Shown in pieces: positions 11,951-26,089 of a stretch of DNA of 64,000 nucleotides; position 1 is the stretch's first letter; each line of letters opens with the position of its first letter. Position numbers and translations under genes: made by a program. Source of the DNA: Eonycteris spelaea (lineage: Eukaryota; Chordata; Mammalia; Chiroptera; Pteropodidae); NCBI GenBank assembly GCA_003508835.1, contig PUFA01000021.1:5682501-5746500 (forward strand), written 5' to 3'. The notes under the pieces were generated by a model. That model saw nothing but the letters and a program-made list of their open reading frames with translations, did not search any database and was not told where the DNA came from.

Positions 11951-12900
11951 CTTTCTTCTTCAATTTACGGTAATGGGCTTGTTTCTTTGCTTCTCCTCCA
12001 GGGAAGCTTCTTCTGATGCAATGTAATGTGATTTGGGAGGGAGCGGGAGGAAAAATTATATTTTTAATATCGAGACGTTATGAAGAATACACCATCTTTT
12101 ACCATTTGCTTTTTATTTATCAAGGACTAACACCCTGCAACCCAATGCTTTACGCAGATAAATATTAAATACCATTGTCTACCAATTGGGAATTAACTAA
12201 GCTTTTTATTTAATCTTTTTTTCAAAGGAAGCAATTCGTTCATAGTAATGGAAATATTTGAATATTCATATTGTAGTAGGAAGAATGACTACTCGCATTA
12301 AAAACATAAAATATTTGTCCTTTGAAAAGAAGCCCATATTTGCAACCAAATTATAGGATAAATAATTTAAAACAAGTTTCAGTTAGATTCTGCAAATTTT
12401 CATAACTAAGTAGATCAAATTTTGCAGAAATAAGTGATGGAAACTTAAGAAGAAATAGCATGATGGGTATTTTATATTAATCGCTTATATTTAAGGCAAA
12501 TCATTATACTCTCACTTTTTCTTATTTAGAAAAACAAAACAATGTTTGGGAGAAATAACCCAATTGCTATTTCATTGCACGCAAATGTGAGGAAGAACTT
12601 TGCAAAATTATAGTTAGTCCCCTTGAGAGGTAGAAAGGTCTTCTAAAGAAATGAAAACTAAAAGTTTTCTTTTTTCAAATTATTCCTAATAGAAAAGATA
12701 GGAGAAATGCAAAATCCTGAAGAGACAGAAAGCTTCAGCGGCTATAAGATGTAACAGTAAACCAAGCGAGGCCAAAAGCTTTTTTATATGTAAAGAAAGA
12801 ACATATTGGTAAGAGGGAGGTGGGTTAGCCATGAAAATATCGAATAAAAGAATATTTCCTTCTAGGTATTATTTAGGAAAAAACAATGCAACTTGTCCAG
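11950..12900. other. AT-rich non-repeat stretch, possible conserved non-coding DNA
   Basis: About 950 bp of AT-rich sequence with no recognisable repeat and many short TAAT/ATTA and AAATTA motifs. This resembles developmental-enhancer DNA in large neuronal genes. Conservation cannot be measured here. Confidence 0.3.
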
Positions 12901-13079
12901 TCTCTGGGCAGCCTAACGGACTCAGGGGCATCACGTTGTCTTCATGACGTTATGCACGGGCTTTCAGCAGCAAAGCCCCCGTGCCTATTTACTCTTCATT
13001 ATGACCTTTGTGACCATCACAGGGTCAAGCACACGGTAAGGACTCAAAAAAGGTGTTGAGAGAATACAATTGTCAACCA

Positions 13080-15420
13080 ACACAACTGACTCCTCTCGCC
13101 GGATACCAGCACGCGCACCTCTGATTAGCATCAATTATCATGTGACTCTAACCTAGAGAGAGTGAGGGTACCGCTGAGAGACGAGGCGTGTGGAATGTGT
13201 GTAAAAACAGGCACCATCCAAATCCCTTCCCGCAGGAGTGTCACTGACTGAGGGTCCAGGGGCTGTGCACTGAGATCCGTCACTGTGTCTGCCCTCACAC
13301 CAAGGCCCTGTTTGCCATGGCGTCCCAGCCAGTGACTGAGCTCGGCGGCCGTTGGGCAGGCCGTCCCTGGGGAATGTGGACCCGCGGAGGGAGGATCTGG
13401 GTTCGGGAACTCTGGTGGTCATGCTGAGCTCCCTGGGAGTCTAAGACCTCGTCGCCCCCCTTCCCTCCCTCCCCCCCTCACTTGGTGTCAGACCTGCGTC
13501 AGGGCTGGATGGCTCTCCCACTGCCTCTGCTTCCCTTCCGCGTCTCCTCTCCAGTGCTGGCCCTAATCAAATATCCTGATGGATGCTAATTGTGTCTTAC
13601 TGTCTGCTCTCACAGGATATGGACTGAGCCAGCACTTGTCCTCTGCCAGCCAACGACAGAGGCCTCTGAGAACCAGCCCTGCTGATACGTGGATCCCAGA
13701 CATCGACCCACCGGAAGTGTGACAGCACGCACTTCTGTTGGCTAAGCCTCCTTGTCTGTGGCTTTGCTGTGGCAACCCCAGCAAAGGAAGACAGTATAAA
13801 CCGCCACCTCCTTCTGATTGGGTGGGAGGAAGTGGGCTAGAGCAGTACCATGGGAGCCCCCGACTCATGCCTCCCCCCACCCCCAAACTCTGTTCCCTTC
13901 TTTCAAAGAGGACCTTCATGGTGAGTCGTGACCCCCCCCAAACAACCATTCACTTTGCATCTATATAGACCAGTGAGCAGAAGGGGAAGCCCGCTTGGGG
14001 AGAAGCATCCTCTGCTTTAGGGCCAGGTGTGGATGCCGGGTGTGCGACTGGGGTGAGCGCGGCCTCGTCTGCTCACGGAATCACATACACGAGGCCATTC
14101 CCTTTTTCAGTACCTGGATCAGAGTGTGCAATTCCGCTGCCACATAAGACCGGGATACACCCACAGCGCATTACACGAGACTCGGAAATACTTTTCAAAA
14201 ACGATTCTTCTTAGATGATTAGATGAATAGTATTGGCCACCAACTGAATACAACATAAAGATAATAATAATTCCTCTTCTCACATACGGGTAATGCAGGA
14301 GTAAGCCACAAAAAATACACGTCCTTGGGGCTTTCCAGCTAGAGTGTGGTTATCGCTTAGTATTGCTTCGTGGCAGGGTTTTCTCAAGGTCACTCCAATT
14401 AGTGGCTCCATGGGACCAAGCGCTCTTCCACTATATGGGTTAATGTGACTAATTGAGGGTGTGAGTTTAATTATACTCATAAGAAAGGCGCAATGCAGCT
14501 CCTTTGACAGGCTTAATACCATTCTCGTGTACACAAAGATAGATGGAAAAAATTAGGTCTGGATATTGTCGTCCTTCACGACAAGATGCTGAAGTGGGAA
14601 GGGAATAATAAAAATAAATAAATGATTCGATGGCACCAGAAAATGAGCTGCGGAAGTTAGCAAAACCAGCCTTACGCAAACACTTCGGCTGGAGATAATT
14701 CCTCAGCAGGCATGACTAAACGTGACCCAGCTAGACGGTAATGTCGATGGGGGTTGTCTTAATGAGCTGGCAGATTAAAAAGCCAAAAAAAGGGTCCTCA
14801 GTGAGGACTTCACTGATAGTTTACTCAAAACGATGCTGACGGCCGTGACTGGGATCTTTACGGTATTGATTTGTGATGCTGCAAATGGGAAGCATGGTCC
14901 ATATTTCACTCTAAAGTGAGAAAGCATCCACTCTGCACCAGCTTCCTTAAACGAGACTTCCATCATGTCACGTGCCCTGCCTGAGATCCTACAATGACTT
15001 CTAGCCCTATCGGACAAATCCACGCAACTTCTGGAAGCTGGGTCGAAGTCAGGAGGGAGAGGGGAGGCTCACACACGGGAGCAGAAAACGCTAATCGGGT
15101 CCACACAGGGGGCGACGCCAATTTCACCGCCACCATTCCAGAGGCTGGATCTGAACCCTCTCTGGCGGCGGCAGCCACAGCTGGGTTGCAGGGCCCAATC
15201 CTGCTGTGGCTGACGTTTGGCTTTGTACCTGAGCCGTGGAGGGGAACGGGCCTTGTGCATAGAGAAAACCAGCTCCCTGTCTGGGTCGTCGGTTCCAGCG
15301 TGTGGCACCACGGGGACAGGCAGCTTCTCAGAGTTATTTACCCCTTTTCTCCCCCTGTGCCGTGTTCTCCAGCGGCTCCCTGGCTTTGCAGCTGCGCTCT
15401 GGGTTACTTACCACGGGGAC
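13080..15420. other. Mixed-composition intronic sequence, no gene seen
   Basis: 13.1-14.2 kb is GC-moderate with C runs (13455-13480, 13930). 14.2-15.0 kb is more AT-rich without a recognised repeat. A stop-free frame begins near 14994 but runs into an LTR and is not a gene. Confidence 0.5.
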
Positions 15421-15425
15421 TATAT

Positions 15426-15857
15426 CAGGTTGTTGGGGCTGCCAGGACAGAGTACAACAAGTCAGCTGGCTTCAAACAACAGGACACTACTGTCTCACAG
15501 TCCTGGAGGTCAGACGTCAAACTCAAGGTGTCAGGAGGGCCGTGTCCCCCTGAAGGCTCCAGGGGAGGGACCTTTGCCTTTTCCTGGCGTCTAGTGGCTC
15601 TCGGGAGTCCTTGCTGTCTCTGGCTTATGGCTGCATCACTCCAACCTCTGCCTCTGCCTTCCCGGGACCTTCTCTGTGTGTCTGTGTGCATGTCCTCTTC
15701 TTATGAGGACACAGTCACTGGATTTAGAGCCCAGCTTAAGGCAGTAGGACCCCACCTTAATAATTATACCTGCGAAGGCCTTATGACCAAATTAGGTCAC
15801 ATTCTGAGGGTCCTGGTGGACATGAATTTTGGGGAACACTATTCAACCTGCTACAGT
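15426..15857 (-). repeat. MaLR-type LTR (antisense)
   Basis: It begins ggttgttggggctgccagga, continues gtctcacagtcctggaggtc and ccttctctgtgtgtctgtgt, and has tcttcttatgaggacacagt and tcacattctgagggtcctgg near the far end. This is the reverse strand of an MLT1-type LTR. Confidence 0.7.
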
Positions 15858-15869
15858 GACCGCAGCCAA

Positions 15870-18800
15870 TGTGAGCTTGTCCACAGGCAATGGGTGATGA
15901 TTGTTCTGGCCGAAGGTTAAGAAAAGTATTCGATTGCACATTGTGCAATGAAACAATCATGAGTACAAAACCGAATCTACCTCCAGGTCTGAATCGCCTG
16001 AATTAGGCCACAGGAAATAGGGAGGACCCCCAAACCACAAAGCGAAGAGGGAGAAAAGACTAACACAACTTCACTCATACTTACGTCCTATGCCTTTCTA
16101 ATGCTTGTCACATTTACTTTAGGCTCTATTTTAAAATGGTTTTTATTAAAAACGAAAGCTTGAATCAGGCAGAAGTGGAGCAAAAGACAAAATTCAGAGA
16201 ACGGGAAGGAATGAGGAAGAAGGCAAGTATCAGCACATGTCTGGGATGAGGGGAGGGGAAGGTGTGGGCTGGAGGAAGCCTGGGGAGATGAGCTCCTCCC
16301 CCTGCTACCTCACCCCAAGCCCCACCGTCCCCACCTGCCACCGCTTCCTGTAATCCCATAATCCATCATTCTTATTAACATGCTCCTCCAATAAATTTAA
16401 GAGGCTTAAAAACATATATTTCTCTCTTTCCTCAGTGGCAGATAGATATTTCAGGAGCAAACAGACCGATCTGCTTTTGAAAAATTCCATTTCCTACCCC
16501 CAAATGAATTTTAAATGGAAAAGAGCTAGGGCATTAACTTTTCGTTTTATATTTCATATGCGCTTACATTAAGTATACATTTTGAGGACGGGACATCCCC
16601 ATGAAGATTTACGACGCCTTTTTAGAGAAGGCAAAGGCCAGCGGCTCTTCTCCTTAGAATGTCCCCACGCGTGTGCCCTGTGCTCGAGGCCCTGGGCCTG
16701 GGGCACCACGGCTGGTCCTGGGACCGCCACTGTCACACGGAAGGCCTGAGAAAGTGCACAGTCTGTTCAGGCTGTAAAACTGTCTAAAGACTGCACCGCG
16801 TCAGCGTTCCAGACTGCAGCTTACCAAGGCGTAGGCCTTTCTTCTGACTTAAATTTCACTCTGATAAGCTTGTGGACATTTCACAATGGTAACATGTGCA
16901 TTTATAACATTTTTTTTTCATGAAAAAATTATGGAAAATAAATAAAGGTGATCTACTTTAGAATAGTAATGGCTTAAATTCTTCACCTCAGCTTCCCACC
17001 CTGAAATGTCGTGAATGATTTTGAATCCTGCTGGGCATAAAAATCATGGCATTCCCCCACGTCTCCCTTTCCGGCCAGGTCGCCTTCCCACTGCATTGCC
17101 TGCTGAAGTCCTTCCTCCACTTCGCCCTAAGCTCACCTGATTCTTGAGACACTTTTTTGACCATGCTGGGTAAGTTAGTTACCCCCTTCTCAGTTTAACT
17201 TTCTGAACTACCCTAACCACAGCATTCTAATATGTGATGCTAAGGCTTATTGGATGGGTGCCATTTTCTTGCAGTAGAATATGAGTTTCTGAAGGCCAGG
17301 GGCTGCTATGTGAATCTGTGCCTCCCTGGTCCCTCCCGGGCACACAGCAGGCTCTCAGCAAAAGCTCATGCATAAAACTGTGAAAGGCAGGCGCAGCACA
17401 CAAAGGAATTACTTTAAATAAACACGGATCTAGGCTTCGTTGGAAAAATGAAGATTGTAAATACCTCACGTACTAAAATCTTCCATCACGATAGAAACCC
17501 CTGTGACCGTTTTGGTGCATTGCCAGCATTGTCCTAAGTAAGTGACAATTAACAGTGGAGATTGACTGAAACCTTTCATCCACCGAGTCTTTATTGGATA
17601 AATTAATTTTAGCCCCTTCCCATGGCTGTTTTCCTCTCTTAGTCCAATCTGCTCATCAACGTGGAAGGATTCAGAACCAGATCCAAATAAGAGAGGAGAC
17701 ATTACATGTCCTTCTGTAGAAGGGCAAAGTTAAATTAAGGGGCAGGAAAATATTCACCATAAATTGATGAGTTCTGCTCTGTCGCTCACATGATCAATTC
17801 AGAGGGGTGAAAAAACCCTAAACTCGGTCACATCTGGACTAAGGAAAGTCAATTTAGATACATAACCTAAATCGGATGTCTTCATGTTTTGCATCCTATG
17901 ATGTGGTCACTCCCGGGTCAAGCCTCTGTGCATGTGAATAGAGAGGGGTGAGAAGTCACTCTGCTCTGAGCTAACTTTGTTCTAGGTCACATCCCAGACC
18001 CTACACTCAGCCAGATGACCCACGAAAGGGACCCACGAACGTAGTACACTGGTCTGGCTTCTTCATCTGCCGTTTCCTTTAATGACGCTGAATGTGTGCT
18101 CGAGATGCCAGTGGCCTACAGCCATCAGTCAAATGCTGTGAACGCATATTTATATCACTATGTTATATTATTATATTACTGATGGAGCTAAACAGGGCTT
18201 TGTTGACTATATTTCTACAGGTGAATACTGAGGCACATCTTCCCATGATCTTTGTTAGAAATGAAGACATTCTTTATAAGCCGAGAAGAGAGAAACGACT
18301 CGGAATAGTTGCAAATAACAGAAATAGGAAAATCAGGTATCGAGGGTCAGAAGTGCCTACAGTTTTAGCTTTGGGAGAGTTATATTTCTTCTGATGGAGT
18401 AGGAGTTTTTGAAAGATAAAGAATTTAAGCGGTTATACAATGGATGGCTCATTAGGAGGTTTTGGAGAACTGTACTTTTGGCTTACGGTGGAGCCCAGCC
18501 AGAGAAATCATGTCAAAAGATGATTACTTTTTGCCCTTGAGGAAAATTAAACTTGCCAGAGGATTTCCTAGGCCTGCTTGTGAATGCATGTCGATATTTA
18601 TGAAGGCAGACTCGCTTTACCTCCCTCAATGCACACACATTTCACACAGACACACACCCCTTAAGACTGGAGGCCGAAAGCACGGTTATCCATATTCATG
18701 AGATAATTATTATTAACGTCACCAGGGTGATGTTGTTCCTTCTCAGTAGAGATGGGTTTTTACACCTAGAAACCAATCAACTGTAGGAGAAATGACAGCT

Positions 18801-19380
18801 CTGAGGCAGCCCAGGTGAAGCAATTGTGTCTGTCTTACTTTTGAAATACAGATTATTTGACTAGATATTTTCAATGGCCTTGTGTCCACACCCCATCATT
18901 AAGTCTACCCAGCAGAGCTTCCCAGCTCTGGCAGACAGTTCACTGGCCTTGGGAGCACAGTTTCTGGAGTTTGGAAAAACTTGATTATTACCTTCTTTTC
19001 TAAGAGCCAAAAATTAAACAAAACATAAGGGGATTCTAAGATATCTCAAGAGATTTCTGGGAAATGATTTTTGTAAAGATGCATTTGGGAGAGAATGACA
19101 ACACGTTTGTTAATTTCTTATTAAAAAATTTCATACAATAGGCATTATTAAAGAGCTAGTCAAAGAATTATAGGCTATTGCAGTAACACAGACAAATTTT
19201 CAAAAATAAATAAAAATGGCTACTGGTGACAGTTCACTAGGTCTCTATATATCTATCATAGACTCTTTCCCCCAACCAACTGGCCTGGCTGGCTATTCTA
19301 TGTGCATGATATATCAGAACATGGGAGATCACTGTGAACTATTATTTTCAATCCAAGAAAACTAATTAGTTTTGGTTGAA
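15870..19380. other. Intronic sequence before the downstream exon region
   Basis: The stretch is AT-rich apart from a moderately GC-rich patch at 16630-16820. A diverged L2-like segment sits at 17160-17390. Positions 18640-18760 contain ccatattcatgagataatta and look like unique non-coding DNA. No exon is seen. Confidence 0.5.
17160..17390 (+). repeat. L2 3'-end fragment (sense, diverged)
   Basis: The segment gagtttctgaaggccagggg, then gtgcctccctggtccctccc, then gcacacagcaggctctcagc follows the L2 3'-end order before its ATGAATG tail. Confidence 0.55.
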
Positions 19381-19490
19381 ATTAAACTTTTTTTTTTTTT
19401 TTTGCCACAAACCTAAGAAATGTTAAATAAGCTGAATACTGGTGTAGGTACAGAATCGTGGAAGACACTTAGACCTCCATTGCCATATCA

Positions 19491-19883
<393 letters not shown>

Positions 19884-20487
19884 TTAACTTTAGAACAGGC
19901 ATGTGAAGCCTTTAAAAGAGCGCTACGGCTCCCTGACAAGCAGGCGGAGGACCTGTGGCCTGCTTATCTCTCTGTTGCATCTACCCAAGGCTGAGAGGGC
20001 CAACTGAATTGAGGATACCGACCAGGCTTCCATTCACTCTTAATACAATGGACTCAAGTCCCCAATGCTAACCGAGACCAAAGAGCTATGAAAGCGATCT
20101 GAAATGGACTACTGGTCCTGTCTGTTTCATCCAAGATCTGCACCTGTGGGCCATCTGACCCACTTGGCTCCCATGTGGAAGCCGTCACTGTCTCACAGGA
20201 CCTTCGCATCAGGTCTGCTGACAATGGGCTCAACAAGAAATGTAAATTTACTGTCACTTGTGAAAGTTTTGTCAGCTTTTCTCTCAAAGCAATGCTCATG
20301 GAGGACCTACAGATTGTTCCTCCTTATCTAGTGCCAAAGAGAGCAGTAGACAGTGGAGGGCAGAACAGTAATTAATGTAGGCAGGGCAAAAGAAAACTTT
20401 TTTTTAGGACAGATGTAATGTTTTAGGTTTTTAAACATTTTTAAAGAGGCTTTACAATGGGATTAATTTTAGTAAAGGTCATAAGTA

Positions 20488-20520
20488 CTATATATTATAT
20501 ATATATATATATATTATATT
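20488..20520. repeat. AT dinucleotide repeat
   Basis: An almost pure TA run of about 33 bp flanked by ATTATATT. Confidence 0.95.
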
Positions 20521-21080
20521 AAAATCATTTGAAAAAGCTTTTAAAAGAATTATTTTAGCTGTTCAAAATAGTACACATAAAGGTAAAGAAACAGGAAATA
20601 ATATTCCATTTTACTATGAAACATTGTATTTTCCCTCATTACTAACTGTAATAGGCATTGTCACGGGAGATATTAGGAATACAATATCATAGTTGTCTTA
20701 AGAAACACAATTTCCAATTTACTTGTTTAATAAGTTTTCAATAATTTTTAAGACAAGATTGTATTTTCTCTCCTGTGTTACAAATAGAATGATCAGAACA
20801 CACTTATTTCTGAAACTGGTTTTCCTACTTTCTTGCATTGTCCATATTAAACATATTATTCCAAGCACATTAATAATCCTAATTTGAAAGTCAATAATGT
20901 TAGACCGTTAATAACTAAAGTAGCTAACAGTTTTAAATCAATTCTATAAAAATGTGACTTTAGGGACAAACTCTTCCTATTATCTTTCAAAATAACATGT
21001 ACTGAGAATTTTATTTAAGTAAATGCGCAGGAAACAAAAGTGTTTTTGGTGCCTTTCATGTACAAATTAATCCTTTAGTA

Positions 21081-21172
21081 CAGGGGTTGGCTTGCCTGCT
21101 TGTTTTTTGTAAATAAAGTTTTATTGGAACACAGCCATGCCTGTGCATTTACATATCATCTATGTGACAAAC
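21081..21172. repeat. hAT-type DNA transposon fragment
   Basis: It starts with the terminal motif caggggttggc and then jumps to gtaaataaagttttattgga and acacagccatgcc. Both belong to a common mammalian non-autonomous hAT (Charlie-group) element. The interior is deleted. The exact family name is not certain. Confidence 0.6.
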
Positions 21173-22542
21173 TTTTCTCCACATTTCTGTGTCCTATGTT
21201 TGCACTGCCAGTGGTATCCTAAATTGAGTGCACAAAAAATGCTCAATGGTATACAGAAGGTGCTTGTGTGTACTATATGTAACATAATATGCTATATTAC
21301 AAATGTTTATTATTTATAATACATATACTAATACAAAATATATTTGTTATATATAACACATAAGTATATATGCAAATATACATATTCTTATTTGAACTGA
21401 TTTGAAATACTAGAAATAGTATCATATGCATTTATTTTGTTTTAAATAATATATGAACCTGTTTCTTCATTCTATTAAGAAACATTTTGCTAAATTTTGG
21501 ATAACCTAAATAATCAAAATAATTACCTTTGTTCATCTGCAATCTTAGAAAAATATTCTTTTTTCTAGTAAAATAATCATACATTTTTTTTAGTTTTGAA
21601 AAGCACATTAAAACGAGATGAATATCTACCCTAGAATTTGAGGGTGACTTTGTGAAAATGTCACATTAAAGGGTTCTGTTTTTAGAAGTATAGAATGCAA
21701 ACATACAAGGTAAACAGGAGTTTTTTTGATTCCTAAATTCTGATTTGAAAATGCCAACACATGAAAACTGAAGTTTGCATGTTTTAAAATATGGTTATGT
21801 TTTGCTGTAAAATACATTTCCTCCAAAAACTAAATGGTAAAAGAGAGACTTGCATTTCTACATGCAACAAATTTAAAAGAATCTAAAGGCACTCTATGAT
21901 AATAAAACCATTTTTACTGTTATAACAGGAAAGAAGTCAGAAGAGAAGAAAATCAAAGAAAATGAAGGTCTAATCTGATACCTGACAAGAAATGAAAGGA
22001 TGAAAATAAGATGTGATCCAAAATAACTCATTATTGGGCTATTCTCGCCTCTCCTTTCTCATTAATTCATTAATTAGTGTAGCTCAATTCAGAATCCTGC
22101 AAGGAGAGATGCTTCCTAGTTCACATTCATTGCATCTTTCCAGGCTAGCTCCGTCTGAGCTTCATATTCCAACGAACTTATCCGCGCACTTGACCCGTTT
22201 ATCTCTGAACCTGCCACCTACATTTTTATGTGCAACACACAGTGCTTTCTGAAACTTAAGAGAATCACAGGGGATCTCTGATCACGGACAGCTTTACCAC
22301 CTCTGTTTGAATGAGGACTGGGCAAAGTGGTTGTAATGTGGCAGAATTTCTTTTGGGGGAATCGAGCAAACCAGTCTCAGGGGACCTCAAAACTTTGAGT
22401 TTTGGTTAGGTTGTCTGGACACAGAGCCAAGCTTGAGTGTAGAAATGAGCAGTCTCTGGGACCTTTGAGATGACGGTTGATCTGTACGGCAGGTGTCAGA
22501 AGTGGGAAATAGCTGGGAACTCTATATCTGTCTGGACACATG

Positions 22543-22576
22543 TGCACGCACGCACACACACACACACACACACACA
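22543..22576. repeat. CA microsatellite
   Basis: cacgcacg followed by an uninterrupted CA run, about 34 bp in all. Confidence 0.97.
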
Positions 22577-22700
22577 TCCATTAGACATGGCTGAAAAAGA
22601 GAATTAGTAGAGAAAAACAAACACACACATCTAGACATTCTCTGTGAACTAACGGGAAATAGGCATTTTGTTCAAATTTCTCTTCACTCATTCCTCTTTC

Positions 22701-23178
22701 TGCTGTGGTGGTTTAAGGTATGTCCACACATTTTTTTGACAGTCTCTTTAAATGATGGAGACCTATCCTTCTCCCCATGAGTCACTTCTGACCAACAGAA
22801 TACCAAGTGGAGGCGACTCTGTGGGACTTTTGAGACTAGATCATAAAAAAGGTATAGTGGCATCCTCCAAGCTCCGTCTTGGGTTGCTTGTTTGAGGGGA
22901 AGCCTGCTGTCATGCTGTGAGGACCCTCAAGCAGTTCTTTGGAGGGGCCCACGTAGTGAAGAACTGGCCCTCCAGCCAAGAGCTACGTGAGTGCGCCATT
23001 TGGATGTGGACCCTCCAGCCTGAGTCAAACCTTCAGATGACAGCGGCCTCATGAGAGACCCTGAGCCAACGCCTTGAATCTTCTGCTCTTGGATTCCTGC
23101 CACTCACACACTATATAAGGCAAATATTGTTTGAAGGTGTTAAATTTGGGGTAATTTGTTATGTAGCAATAGTAATTC
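22701..23178 (+). repeat. MaLR-type LTR (sense)
   Basis: It begins tgctgtggtggtttaaggta and ends aatttggggtaatttgttat then gtagcaatagtaatt, the MLT1-type tail. The interior (ggacccacgt-like and tgagccaacgccttgaatc) follows the same family order. Confidence 0.65.
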
Positions 23179-23535
23179 ATGTCCCTTTTGTTCCTTCTCA
23201 GCCTCCCACTCTCTCTTTCTGCCTTTCTCCTTCCCTTTCCTTTCTTTCCCTTTGCAACTGGACCCATTTTCCCTGCACACTTTCCCCCTAGTTACTCCTC
23301 TCCTTCTAACTTAGATCCGCTTGTTCCTTTATCCCCTACAGCTCTCCTTTGCTTTCATTACTTCTGTTCTGAGAGTACAGAAGATCCTGGAAGGAGGATC
23401 CAATTCAACTTTGTAACTAAATGTAAAATGTATTTTAATTTAGAATACAAATGATATCTAAGTTTTAAAAATATATCCTTCTTCATGTTTGCAACTTATT
23501 AAATGGCCAAACCTTTCTTCAATTTGTAATAATCA

Positions 23536-24010
23536 TGTATTAGTTTCCTATTGCTGCTGTAACAAGTGGCCACTTGGCCACAAATGCAGTGGCTAAAAAC
23601 AATAAAGATTCTTAAAGTTTTGGAGCAGCAAAGTCAAAAATGGATCAGCAGAGAGGTGCTCCTTCTGGTAATCCTTCTGGTGCTCCCTCTGTAGGCTCCG
23701 AGGGAGAATTTTCTTGTCTTTTTAAGCTTCTACAGGCTGTCCTTGGCTTGAGGCAGGCATCACTTTGACCTCAGCATCAACTGTCACATCTCTTTCTATG
23801 ACTGATCCTCCTGCATCCCTGTACTAAGGGCATTTGTGATTACAATGAGCCCCCCCTGGATAATTCAGGCTAATCTTCCATCTCAAGGTTCTTCACTTAA
23901 TCACATGTGCAAAGTCTCTTTCACTATGTAAGATAACATTCACAGGCTCTGAGATTTAGGAAGTGGACATCGTAAGGGGCAGGGAGGCGCATTATGCAGT
24001 CTACCATACA
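23536..24010 (-). repeat. MaLR-type LTR (antisense)
   Basis: It begins tgtattagtttcctattgct and ends gaggcgcattatgcagtcta then ccataca. It includes acaggctgtccttggcttga and tggataattcaggctaatct. It lies about 360 bp from the sense copy at 22701-23178, so the two form an inverted pair. Confidence 0.75.
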
Positions 24011-24379
24011 TCCCTTTAAAATATTGTTATGCTTGAAATAAAATTAAACCTCGAATTGCAACTCCATGATCAGGCCTCTCTCTCTATGCCCCGAAGTTCA
24101 TCCTGAATCAGATCCTTTCATCCATTCATCCGTTCCCTCTCTGCATATTTGGGACCCAGGTTCTGTCTGATAAAGTAGGCACACTGGTGGAAAAAACAAA
24201 AAGTACCTCCCTCCTGGCCCTTCCATCACTGTCACTCAAGTCATTGTGTGCAGGCATCATGGCCTTGTTTCTTCTTTTTGAAACACAAGCTCGTTTGCAA
24301 CTCAGATCTTTTGGATTTACCAATCTCTCAGTCTGAAACATTCTCCAGAACTTTCCAAGGCTGACCCTTCTTTCTGTCT

Positions 24380-24690
24380 CACCTAGTACCTTAAATGCGT
24401 CAAACCCTCGGAGATTTTGTGGATCATGCTAAATGCCTTCCCGGACACTTGCTATCAGATTTCCTATTTTAATTTTCAACAGCGATCTCCTCACCAAGAC
24501 ATAATTCTCATGCTTTATCATTACTTGATTTTCTGTCCTTTGCTCACTGTTCTTTCCATGAGGTCTCAGCCATGAATGAAAGCAAGGACCTTGTCCAAGT
24601 GCTCACAGCATACAGAACAACACATAGAGCACATAGAACATGCTCTGACGCATGGCAGATGCTCACCAAATAGGTGAAATAAATACAGAA
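24380..24690 (+). repeat. L2 3'-end fragment (sense)
   Basis: gatttcctattttaattttc, then atgaaagcaaggaccttgtc, then catggcagatgctcaccaaa and aaataaatac follow the L2 3'-end order. Confidence 0.65.
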
Positions 24691-24719
24691 TTAGCAATTA
24701 GATGATATGACGCCTATAA

Positions 24720-26085
24720 GATGCCATGTGCTCCAAGCATCGAACATTCTCTAAGTATTATAGTGCCAGCAAGATGAAGCAACAATTTGAAAGAATAAAA
24801 TAGCAGATACAAGATGTAATGTTACAAATAATAGATCTAAAAAAGAATACAAGTGTCATTTCAATGGGATTATAACCCTTAACTTTATGGAAATTCTACT
24901 TTTAGCTAGTAGAGAAAAGTTTATATCGTTAAAAAACATTAATCAGTTTAGTATTAGAAGGCTTATCTCTAAGCTTCATTTGGGTAATGTTCTTATATTA
25001 ACTCCCTCATAATTCTAAATTAGGCAAGGCAATACTAAAATTTCAATTTGGGGAAAAACTGTGGAATAAATCAAACTCACAGTGGTATTCAGCAGCCATA
25101 AAAAGCTACCCCATTTATTCATATCTGAAAATAACATAAAAATGTTTTAGTGTTTTGGCTGATGGTCACTAGCAAATTTTAATTTACCTGATAAAAATAT
25201 GCTAATTTCTTTCAGATTATAATCTCAACTAAAATTGTTTTATAGCATTTTTCCTTTAATTATATGTATTCGATAGCTTTCCTTTTTTGGTATAAAATTA
25301 TTACTGTTTCCAAATATAATTTTGACAGTAGGTTGAGAAGACATTTAAATAACTAATTATATATACTAAATATATTTAAAATATAGTTTTATTCCAGGCA
25401 CGAGATGGCTCTTTTCCTCGATATCCATATTCATGAGCAGTAATTGGTTTATTAAAATTTCTTTAATAAAATCTTAATTACTTTCATTGCATCCTTTCCA
25501 TTATTTTAACAGAGGGTAATTGTGTGTTGTTTTTTTTTTTCCATAAGAGATGAAGCCTATCATAAAAGAAACTCAAATTGACAAAAAAAAGTATTTTAAT
25601 AATCACAAGTCTTAAATCTTGATAAAATAAAATGTGCCCGTGGCTATGCAAGGCTTTCCTATGACCTTCTCAGTTGCTTTTCATCTTTAGACCTAAAACA
25701 AATCCCTGAGCATGGGAGGGGCTCAAACCAAAGAAATCTTGGGCTGAACTGATTTTCAATGAATGCTTTTAACATTATTTTAAATTAATTAATTAAAAAT
25801 TAACTTAATGTACCTATGAAGGTTGATTTTGAACAAATCTGTCAATTTTCTTATTCTGAGAGTAGAAATTTAGGTACCTAGGGAAGGGAAAGAAGAAGAG
25901 AGAGGAATGGGGGCAAACAAGTTTATTTTACAAAAAATGTCAAAGTTTTGCCTTGGTTGGGGGTGGGAATGGGATGGGGCTTAGGGGATGCACATCACCA
26001 CCTCCTCCATTCCCACCCATTCACACTCTGAGTCATGGGTGGGTAGAGGGTGGCTGATCAAAATCTGGAGGCCCACGACACCCTG
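24720..26085. other. AT-rich intronic sequence, no gene
   Basis: Very AT-rich. A repeat-free segment at about 25370-25520 (ccatattcatgagcagtaat, then ttaattactttcattgc) has the look of non-coding regulatory DNA. No coding signal. Confidence 0.5.
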
Positions 26086-26089
26086 AACT

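Noticed and set aside
14994..15920. 308-residue open frame on the plus strand
   Set aside because: Its second half is an antisense MaLR LTR, it has no recognisable domain, and GC-rich sequence lowers stop-codon frequency.
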